This document shows positions 14,320-21,538 of a DNA stretch of 21,538 bases, in pieces. Numbering within the stretch: the first letter of the stretch is position 1; each line of letters starts with the position of its first letter. The stretch covers positions 1 through 21,538 of IMG/VR virus record IMGVR_UViG_3300020470_000299, one strand, 5' to 3'. A program made the translations under genes and the position numbers. The stretch comes from a virus. Below the pieces are notes generated by a model. It saw only the letters and a program-made list of their open reading frames with translations, was not told where the DNA came from and made no database searches.

Positions 14320-17300
14320 TTATCCTTCTGGGAAGTAGTCTAATACTTCCTGGTCATCTCTATATAACTTTAACAGAACTCCTGTCCATACACCCCAGAA
14401 CTCAGGGTATTCTTCAATTATTCCATTAGCTGCATTAGCAACATAAATCCTCAAAGCTTTAGCTCTAGGGTCCTCTGATTGTAACCACCAATCAGGATTC
14501 TTAGTACTAGAGTATTCAGTAGATAGTGCTGATGCATAATCCCAATGTTGCATTATAGCAGCGAAACCTTTACCAGAGTCAAGCTCTAATATTGCTGGAT
14601 TAACTAACCATTGTTGTTTCATTTCATTAAATATATCTTCAGTAGAAGGTGGGTTCATTTGACCATATTCTTCTGATTGAAAACCAGGTAATGCAAGTTT
14701 TAATTCGTTTCTATAACTACGTTTAAATATAGTTTTTTGTTGTGCAGTTAATGTTTCTAGTGCATCTATTTTCTTTGTAAAAGTTTTATATCTAAAGAAA
14801 CCTAATGTATCATTGACAGCTCTACGATATTGGTCAGGACTTAACAGTGTTTTTTCTACAACAATATCGTCATATCTTTTTTCTTCATAAGGATTATCTA
14901 TGTTTAAGTAATAACCACTGATTTTTAAACTATCAAATATTTCTGGATTATCTTTTTGAAAGTTTTGTACTCTAACACTTGTAGGTTGTTTACCTACTTC
15001 TGATTGTGACCTAGGGCTCATCATGTATGGATGTTCTAATCCATATAGTTCTAGATATTCATTGTATGTAGCTATATCGTTACCATTATTTTTTTCTCTA
15101 ATTCTTATATATTCTTCATACAAAGCAGCTTGTCCCCACAAATGTCCTTGTTTATCTTCTACAAAAAACTCTGGTTTAAATCCAGTAGGACCAAAGAACT
15201 GCACCATAAACTCAAATGCAAACAAAGTACCTGATTTTTCTTTAGCAAACTCTAAGTAAGCAAGTTCTATTTGTCCTTGGTTTAAATTAGCTTTAGATGT
15301 ATTAGGTGCAACTATATCTAAATATTTATCTAACTTACCAGATTCATACAATCTCTTAGGTTCTCCTGCAGATACACCCCATCTAAATACATCAATAGTT
15401 TTCTTAGCACGCATCTTTTCTACTTCACTACTATTTTCTGTAATATATTCAAAGTCTTCTGGTTCTAATAACATTGCTCTACCTTTTTTATATACAGGAG
15501 ATACAGCAAATACATCAGATACTTCTTCTGGTGGTGGGAAATCACCAAACAAAAACTTCTCAAATTCATTAGCCCAACCATATTTAGCACCTAGTTTTGT
15601 TGAAGCTGTTTCTATTTTTGGTAATACTTTGTCTATACCAAATGCAACTAATGAGTTAGGACCAGGTACAAATCCTTGTGCTAGTAAGTTAACACCTTGT
15701 AATTGTCCTCTAGGTGATATTTGTACATTTTGTTCTCCATCTGTTAACTCATCATCAAATATTAAGTTAGACATAAAACCACCAAATGGATATACAAAGA
15801 CATCTCTAGTTGGGTCCATAGGGTCAGGTGATATAAATCCATCTTCTGAGCTAGCACCTAAAGCATCTGCTGCTCCACCACCACGTACACCTAAATGAGC
15901 TTTTCTTAATACATAAGGGTTTTCTCCAAATAGCTGTCCCCATGTTTGAAATACCTCAAACCATACTTCAATAAATGGGAATATATTCACAAGCTTGTCA
16001 GATAGTGTATGTCTTTGTTTTGTATCGTATAATAATTCTTTAACACCAGCTAATGCATAAGCTTTAGATTCTGTATTCATTACTTCATAATTTGATATTT
16101 TTCCTGGTTTATATAATTTATTAAGACCAACCATTTCTTCTATAATATCTTTTGGTACACCAGCTTCTTTAGCTTCTTTTATAAATTTACTTCTTAATCC
16201 TTTATCAAAATCTTTAAATCTATCTTGGATATACATCCATCTAAATTGTTTAAATGTAGTTGAACGGTTTAAATAACCAATAGGTTTTGTCATTAATCTA
16301 TCAAATATTGCTTGATAAGCATTATCCATCATATCTTCTACTTGTCCTAAGAAGTTTTGTGGTGTCATGTCTTCAGCTTTATCTACAATTTGTGTAAGAG
16401 TACCTGGGTCAATACCATCTGTTTTGTTATAATATTTAGCTAATTCATCAGTAATTTTTGATTTTTTAAACTTTTTAAGAAATACATCTTCTGTACTAAA
16501 AAATTCTACAATGTCTTTTTTATTACTACCTGTTGTACCAAACTTTGTAAGTTTACCTTCAGCTACCATTGTTCTTATAGCAGAGTTACCACCATTACCA
16601 CCTTTACGTAATGCATATGTAAATGCACCTTTTTTATTTTTAACTGCATCTTTAGCAATATCAAATGTACCACCTGATATAATTCTTATTCTAGATTCTA
16701 AGTATTGTAAATGTTGGTCTAAATCTCTATGGTTATCATCTATAAAGTTTGCGGCTTTTTTACCTTTGTATCTTATAAATTGCAATCTTGCTTCTCTACC
16801 TGCAGGACTAGCAATCCATTCTGCTAATTCGTCTGAACCATACCCATGTCTAGCTACTGCTGCTGCTAATGGGTCACCTCTTAATAATCTAAGTTCGTGA
16901 TATACAGATTCTACTATTTGTGGTTCAGTTAATTCTGATGTTTTTCTACCTAAGTATTCTACGTATTTATTATTTTTAGGTTTATTTGCACCACCTGCCA
17001 TATCTTCATATCGCATAGTTTTTTGCATAGCTTCCATTACTTCTTCTTGCATTAAGAAATCAACAGCATCTGGATTGTATTGTGCTCCTTTATATTTACT
17101 GAAAGGTAAAGATTCTAATATTTTACCAACACGTGAATTAGGATTATGTGCAGCTAACCATTGAAAGTATTCATATGGTCTGTTATAAATACTAGACAAT
17201 CCTTTAACTGCTATACGTGCTTGTTCTTCCATAAATACACGAGTAAAGAAAGCAGCTCTCATTAATACAAAAGGTTTAAATAAATTTCTTGTATAAAAAG

Positions 17301-20097
17301 ACATAACATTGCTTACAAAGTTATTCTCTAATCTTTTAACATTTAATATTCCATCATCAAATGGATTAGGAATAGCATCATCTGCTTTGTTCCATGACAA
17401 GTGTTGTGTTTTATATTTAAGATAATTTTTACTATCAGAAAGAATACTTGTAGCTTTAAACTGATTATCTGGATATGCTTTAAATAAAGGTCCTAATGCA
17501 CGTTCTAACAATCTATAATCTAACAATGGTGCAATATTGTCTTGCATTTCACTAAACATAGAACCACTCATAGTAGTTACAGCATTACCTAGTTCATCTG
17601 TTGCGTAACCTAATTCATTTATTTCAAATCCTCTATAGTTAGAACCAATGTTAGGAAGTATGTTTTTGTCTGCATCAGTTGCATATATTTTCATTTTATT
17701 AAGACCTTCAAACATTTTTGCTGCATGGTCTGCTATATACTCATGATTACCACCTCTAGCTCTTACCATCTTTAAATCTCTAGAAGCTTGTTGAAAAGCA
17801 AAATCTCTATATGCAGGTTTATCTAATGGATTAATTGCCATAAAATCTTTCATAATTTTATTAGCAGTATCTGCGTCATAACCATTAATTTGCAAATGAG
17901 ATGACAATTGTTTATACCCAACATTTAAATTATTAAGAGGTATTCCCATGTCAGGAACAACTCCTAATAACTTTCTGTAATAAGGATTGTATGTAGAGTT
18001 AAAGTTAGAACTAAAACCTAAATATCTTTCAAACTTAGGTGCACCTGCTAAATCTAACTTTTCTAATGCATATGATGGTGTAACGTTTTCTAACTTAGCT
18101 AAAGCTGATGCTTTATCAGATACTGCATCCATAGTATCAATAACAGCTTCATTACCTACCTCTACTAATTTAGATGGTTCTTTTCTAGATTTTCTTATAG
18201 GAAATACACCTTCACGTAGTTTTCTTGTTTTTTCACCAGCCCAACTACCAAATGTTCTGTAGTTAGCATTAGGGTTTAAACCAGTAGATTGTAAAAATTT
18301 ATTTACTGCAAGTGAACCAGTCTTAGGTAACATACGTCCAGGTAATGTATAAGGTACCATTTGTCCAACATCATTACGTATTGCATAACCTGATGATGAA
18401 ATCATATCATCAAACATACCTTGTACTTTTCTCCAATCAGTTTCTGCTACAATATCTGATTGAACTTGTGCAGGTAAATGTCTAGTAATTGGATTATTAC
18501 TAATTAAATACAGATTATCTTCTTCTGCTAACGCTTTAAAGAACTCAATATTAGTATTGTTGTTTAATATCTCATCTTTTGTAGTTTGAAAGAATTTAGG
18601 TACTCTACCAAATAAAGTATGTTCTTTTTTAATTTTTCTAAGAGCTTTCTTAGTAGTGCTTATATCTTTACCAATTGTTTGATTTGTTATCAATTGACCT
18701 GCATTATTAACTAATTTACTTAAATTACCTGTACCAGTAGCTCCATCAATCTCTGGTCCTACTTCTTCTAAAATATTATCTGCTAAGTTTTTGCTACTTA
18801 CTCGTACACGTTTTTTACTAAACTTAGTGCCTTTAACTAATGCACCTTCATCTAATAATTCCATAGCAGGATTAACTCTACGTAATCCTTTACTAACGTT
18901 TTTAATTCCTTTAATACCTTTACCAGCTAATAATTCTGGTGCAATTTGATATGCAGCATCAGTTAAACCTGACATAACATTAAAAGCTTTAGAGCCAGGT
19001 GCAAAGACTTCAGCTGCAGTTACTCTACCTGGTGAGTATTCAAGCAATATATCTCTATCTGCCCACTCAGGTCTAAAGTAATCTTGTTCTGATTGTCCTG
19101 CCCAAAAGAATCTTTGTTGTGCTCTACCTGCAAAAAAATTAATTTTATTAGGATTAAATGCAGAAGTGTAATGTATTTCGCCATTTTCATCAAAATTCTT
19201 TAATGGAGCTCCTATATTGCTATAAATAAAATCTCTAGCTTGGTCAGGTGACATTCCATAATCTGTAGTTAATGCAACATAATAAGGTGTTTTTTCTGCT
19301 TTTACAGATTCTAAAGTAATCTTTGTACTTCTATCAAAGTTTAATGGCTTACCTTCTGATACAGCTCTAAACATAGCAGCAAGTACAGGTTCCCCACCCA
19401 TCTTATGTGCTTCTTGTATCATATCAATTTGTTGTCTAAGTTCATCCATTGTTCCAAGTTCTTGTCCTAATCCAGACACTTGAGTACCACTAAGGTCTAT
19501 TTGCAACATATCTTGTGCTTTTTGTGGTGTATAACCTTTTTTAAGTAATTTATCGTATGACCTTAAATCTCTTAGATATGCTTGTGACCTACCTACTTTC
19601 ATAGGTTGTCCAGGTGATAATGCATTTACAGCAGAACCTATGACAGACCATTTACCTGATGGACCAACTGTTTGAAAGAAAGCATCTAAAGCAGCAAATG
19701 CCCATACACCATATTGAACATCTCCTGGTTTAGCTCCTCCTGGCATTAATCCACCTGTCCATAAGTCACCCCATGTCATCTTCATATTGTTTTCTACATG
19801 GTCATATTGATATCTTTGTTGTAATTCCTGCCATAACTTAGCTTCGTTATAAAGTTTATTAGTTCTACTAGACTGTGCTATTTCTTTAACAGCTTGATAT
19901 TCAGGTGGTATTCCTAAAATACTCATACCTAATGCAGTACCTGTATCTAATTCAGTAGGATACTTTTCTAGATTTTCTAATACTTGTTCTGGATTAGTTT
20001 GTAATAAAGCATTATATTGACTTGCTTGTTGTTCTAGTTGTCTACGTGAATTAAGTATGTCATAATACTCATTTCTATCATTGAGTATAAATGCCAC
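14320..20097 (-). CDS. Giant 1925-aa virion protein, probable internal/ejection protein
   Basis: A single unbroken frame of 5.8 kb. GTG 20097 overlaps the previous stop (TAGTG) with TAGGA upstream, which sets the start. The protein is mainly helical with many Lys, Asn and Tyr residues. Residues about 939-959 contain a hydrophobic, arginine-flanked helix (FKPFVLMRAAFFTRVFMEEQ). Residues about 1365-1440 contain IFPFIEVWFEVFQTWGQLFG and then VFVYPFGGFM, which recall the conserved core of large polyvalent or internal virion proteins in environmental phages (from memory). I see no lytic transglycosylase, protease, ADP-ribosyltransferase or polymerase motif. T7 gp16 (1318 aa) and N4 vRNAP (about 3500 aa) show that giant packaged proteins exist in short-tailed phages. 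The role given here is inferred from size and position. Confidence 0.75.
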   Translation of the reverse strand: MAFILNDRNEYYDILNSRRQLEQQASQYNALLQTNPEQVLENLEKYPTELDTGTALGMSILGIPPEYQAVKEIAQSSRTNKLYNEAKLWQELQQRYQYDHVENNMKMTWGDLWTGGLMPGGAKPGDVQYGVWAFAALDAFFQTVGPSGKWSVIGSAVNALSPGQPMKVGRSQAYLRDLRSYDKLLKKGYTPQKAQDMLQIDLSGTQVSGLGQELGTMDELRQQIDMIQEAHKMGGEPVLAAMFRAVSEGKPLNFDRSTKITLESVKAEKTPYYVALTTDYGMSPDQARDFIYSNIGAPLKNFDENGEIHYTSAFNPNKINFFAGRAQQRFFWAGQSEQDYFRPEWADRDILLEYSPGRVTAAEVFAPGSKAFNVMSGLTDAAYQIAPELLAGKGIKGIKNVSKGLRRVNPAMELLDEGALVKGTKFSKKRVRVSSKNLADNILEEVGPEIDGATGTGNLSKLVNNAGQLITNQTIGKDISTTKKALRKIKKEHTLFGRVPKFFQTTKDEILNNNTNIEFFKALAEEDNLYLISNNPITRHLPAQVQSDIVAETDWRKVQGMFDDMISSSGYAIRNDVGQMVPYTLPGRMLPKTGSLAVNKFLQSTGLNPNANYRTFGSWAGEKTRKLREGVFPIRKSRKEPSKLVEVGNEAVIDTMDAVSDKASALAKLENVTPSYALEKLDLAGAPKFERYLGFSSNFNSTYNPYYRKLLGVVPDMGIPLNNLNVGYKQLSSHLQINGYDADTANKIMKDFMAINPLDKPAYRDFAFQQASRDLKMVRARGGNHEYIADHAAKMFEGLNKMKIYATDADKNILPNIGSNYRGFEINELGYATDELGNAVTTMSGSMFSEMQDNIAPLLDYRLLERALGPLFKAYPDNQFKATSILSDSKNYLKYKTQHLSWNKADDAIPNPFDDGILNVKRLENNFVSNVMSFYTRNLFKPFVLMRAAFFTRVFMEEQARIAVKGLSSIYNRPYEYFQWLAAHNPNSRVGKILESLPFSKYKGAQYNPDAVDFLMQEEVMEAMQKTMRYEDMAGGANKPKNNKYVEYLGRKTSELTEPQIVESVYHELRLLRGDPLAAAVARHGYGSDELAEWIASPAGREARLQFIRYKGKKAANFIDDNHRDLDQHLQYLESRIRIISGGTFDIAKDAVKNKKGAFTYALRKGGNGGNSAIRTMVAEGKLTKFGTTGSNKKDIVEFFSTEDVFLKKFKKSKITDELAKYYNKTDGIDPGTLTQIVDKAEDMTPQNFLGQVEDMMDNAYQAIFDRLMTKPIGYLNRSTTFKQFRWMYIQDRFKDFDKGLRSKFIKEAKEAGVPKDIIEEMVGLNKLYKPGKISNYEVMNTESKAYALAGVKELLYDTKQRHTLSDKLVNIFPFIEVWFEVFQTWGQLFGENPYVLRKAHLGVRGGGAADALGASSEDGFISPDPMDPTRDVFVYPFGGFMSNLIFDDELTDGEQNVQISPRGQLQGVNLLAQGFVPGPNSLVAFGIDKVLPKIETASTKLGAKYGWANEFEKFLFGDFPPPEEVSDVFAVSPVYKKGRAMLLEPEDFEYITENSSEVEKMRAKKTIDVFRWGVSAGEPKRLYESGKLDKYLDIVAPNTSKANLNQGQIELAYLEFAKEKSGTLFAFEFMVQFFGPTGFKPEFFVEDKQGHLWGQAALYEEYIRIREKNNGNDIATYNEYLELYGLEHPYMMSPRSQSEVGKQPTSVRVQNFQKDNPEIFDSLKISGYYLNIDNPYEEKRYDDIVVEKTLLSPDQYRRAVNDTLGFFRYKTFTKKIDALETLTAQQKTIFKRSYRNELKLALPGFQSEEYGQMNPPSTEDIFNEMKQQWLVNPAILELDSGKGFAAIMQHWDYASALSTEYSSTKNPDWWLQSEDPRAKALRIYVANAANGIIEEYPEFWGVWTGVLLKLYRDDQEVLDYFPEG

Positions 20098-20483
20098 TAT
20101 ATATTCCTATTGTTAATAATCTCCAATAATGTAGGTGTTGGATTAATTTGATACAAAGCTTGCAGTATAGCATCAGTATTATCAGCTATAACAGTAGGTC
20201 CAGCACCAGCTCCTATAGGTTGTCCTTGTGTAACAGGTTCCCCTGGTCTTTCTGTTGGTGCAAACACATTGGGTGCTACAGGCATTGGATTTTGTTTTGG
20301 TAACGGAGCAGCCTGTTGTTGTTCTACAAATGCTTTATTTGCACCGTAATCAGCGTCAGGTAGCCTTCTAAGAGGTTGTTTACTACTTCCTGGGCCACCA
20401 TCAGTTCTTTGTCCACCTTGTGGTGTAGCTACAGCTGCAGGTTTTTTTGGTTGTCTATACCCACCTCTACGATTCTTTGCCAT
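20097..20483 (-). CDS. Proline-rich, probably disordered protein next to portal
   Basis: A 128-aa protein with AGGGAG and ATG 20483, overlapping the small gene upstream by 17 bases. The N-terminus is very basic (MAKNRRGGYRQPKKP) and the middle is Pro/Gln/Gly-rich (QQAAPLPKQNPMPVAPN, ERPGEPVTQGQP). Only the end (ILQALYQINPTPTLLEIINN) looks helical. Such a make-up suits a head-inside or portal-associated adaptor that binds DNA or another protein. I have seen similar short proteins between portal and giant proteins in environmental phages, without a known role. Confidence 0.7.
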   Translation of the reverse strand: MAKNRRGGYRQPKKPAAVATPQGGQRTDGGPGSSKQPLRRLPDADYGANKAFVEQQQAAPLPKQNPMPVAPNVFAPTERPGEPVTQGQPIGAGAGPTVIADNTDAILQALYQINPTPTLLEIINNRNI

Positions 20484-20628
20484 AAAACTCCCTAGTAATC
20501 AAAACTATTATTCCTGGCATAGGAGTAATAATTTCTGTTACTTGTTCAGATAAAATATCTATCTCGTCTGTTACACCGTATTCGCTGTACATTAAATCCC
20601 AGAACTCTGAATCAAAATAATCTTGCAT
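20467..20628 (-). CDS. Small acidic protein of 53 aa downstream of portal
   Basis: I choose ATG 20628, one base after the portal stop, giving a protein that begins MQDYFDSEFWDLMYSEYG. Two longer in-frame starts lie inside the portal gene: ATG 20664, with AGGTGG at 5 bases' spacing and therefore a serious rival (65 aa), and GTG 20673. The protein is very acidic with a hydrophobic C-terminal strand (MPGIIVLITREFYG). It overlaps the next gene by 17 bases. Its position suggests a head or portal accessory. No family recognised. Confidence 0.6.
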   Translation of the reverse strand: MQDYFDSEFWDLMYSEYGVTDEIDILSEQVTEIITPMPGIIVLITREFYGKES

Positions 20629-20629
20629 A

Positions 20630-21538
20630 CTATAATCCGAATGCTTGTGCCATTGTTGGAACATTGTTACCACCTAACTGTTGTTGCATCATTTGTTGTT
20701 GTATCATAGCTTCTTCTTGTGGTGACATCTGTGGCTCTTGTGGAGTATAGAACTGTTTCATAATTTCAGTTACAGCTCCTGGATACTCATAAATAGCTAT
20801 AGCAGCCATTGTAGCTGCAGGGTCACCTTGTGCAGACCTAGCTAAAATACTATCAAATAAAACACCTTCTGCTTTATTTTTTCTAATGCGTTCTTGTACT
20901 TTTGCTATATTTTCTAAACCATCAATATTATCTTGTAAGGTTTCTACGTCTATAACACCTGCTTGTAACAATTGCAACCCAGTCACAATTTTTTGTGGTT
21001 CATCAAAACCAGCCATAACACCATAGATACGCCTTGTTCTAAAGTCGCCACCTATGTCATTAAGTGGTTGATAGTTCTCACTAAAAGCAGAACCGTTATA
21101 GTAACCTACAATAGGTTTCTTAGTTACACCTGTTGAATAAGATAATACAACGTCCATTTCTAAACGCTTCTCATCCATAGCTACCATGCCTGTTTTTATA
21201 ATATCTCTGTATTCCGATATCATTAATGACATTGTGCTATTTAATTCTGATAATCCAGCACCAGTAACAAAACTGTTTGGTGATTGACTATCATCAGTTA
21301 CAGGGTAACCACCTACCATACGCAACTGTCTTTCCAACCTATCTATTTGTTGGAACAATTGATATGGAATATTATTCATTGGTTTAGAAACTTGTGTACC
21401 TGGAGCTAGATAATTAACAGCAAATCTGCCTTTTCTATATTGTCCTGATTCTATCTCTCCAGATATGTTAGTTTCTGTAAACACAGAATCTTCCATTGCA
21501 ATTGCAGACATTATGTTAATCTTTGCCATCATAGCCAT
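20630..21538 (-). CDS. Portal protein, C-terminal 302 residues (runs off right edge)
   Basis: The frame is open to the right edge, so the methionine at 21538 is probably internal; portal proteins of this kind usually exceed 500 residues. Visible are RLERQLRMVGGYP near residues 69-81, a long helix SEYRDIIKTGMVAMDEKR that fits the portal stem/wing helices, a IGGDFRTRRIYGVMAGFDE segment, and an acidic Gln/Met-rich tail (EEAMIQQQMMQQQL). The pattern matches portal proteins of tailed environmental phages as I know them. The dodecameric portal is the DNA channel at one capsid vertex and docks the terminase. It begins the structural operon here. Terminase genes would lie to the right, outside the window. 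Confidence 0.8.
   Translation of the reverse strand: MAMMAKINIMSAIAMEDSVFTETNISGEIESGQYRKGRFAVNYLAPGTQVSKPMNNIPYQLFQQIDRLERQLRMVGGYPVTDDSQSPNSFVTGAGLSELNSTMSLMISEYRDIIKTGMVAMDEKRLEMDVVLSYSTGVTKKPIVGYYNGSAFSENYQPLNDIGGDFRTRRIYGVMAGFDEPQKIVTGLQLLQAGVIDVETLQDNIDGLENIAKVQERIRKNKAEGVLFDSILARSAQGDPAATMAAIAIYEYPGAVTEIMKQFYTPQEPQMSPQEEAMIQQQMMQQQLGGNNVPTMAQAFGL

Overview
The window is an AT-rich (about two thirds A+T by eye) stretch of a tailed-phage genome (Caudoviricetes) or a prophage-like relative. Every gene I can support lies on the minus strand, head to tail, with overlaps of 1-17 bases or very short gaps. Transcription runs from the right edge (21538) to the left edge (1). There is no tRNA, integrase, insertion sequence, CRISPR array or host gene. 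Low GC, short intergenic spaces and the protein types resemble marine environmental phages. Several GTG starts and one possible leaderless gene would fit an actinobacterial host, but the host cannot be fixed from this sequence.

Layout in transcription order. (1) 21538-20097: C-terminal part of a portal protein, a small acidic protein and a proline-rich, probably disordered protein. (2) 20097-9691: a 10.4 kb block of large proteins (1925, 463, 316, 423 and 340 aa). They look like internal virion or DNA-ejection proteins; the 316-aa one has a glycine-zipper-like hydrophobic segment. (3) 9690-9498: the only long non-coding gap. It holds a consensus -10 box and then about 170 nt that can fold into three good H-type pseudoknots and a possible fourth, in tandem. 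(4) 9485-7850: a coiled-coil scaffolding protein and a major capsid protein of the SU10-like (DUF5309) type, followed by a terminator-like hairpin. (5) 7785-4476: a small beta-rich, possible decoration protein, a head-tail connector-like protein and a beta-propeller protein resembling a short-tail nozzle. (6) 4451-1775: fibre and adhesin genes, namely a 61-aa protein, a fibre-like protein, an Ig-like (He_PIG-type) protein, a polyglycine-rich adhesin candidate and a 126-aa protein. (7) 1757-1: two related accessory proteins (DUF6065-like by eye), a 46-aa membrane peptide with its own extended -10, and the start of a small helical protein. The last two may open a lysis cassette outside the window.

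No tape measure, tail-tube or sheath gene is present between the capsid gene and the fibre genes, which suggests a podovirus-like short tail. The ejection-protein block then sits between portal and scaffold rather than after the tail nozzle as in T7. The most novel element is the structured RNA at 9507-9676. Its predicted transcription start falls at the first pseudoknot stem, and it leads straight into the scaffold and capsid genes, whose products are needed in the largest amounts.
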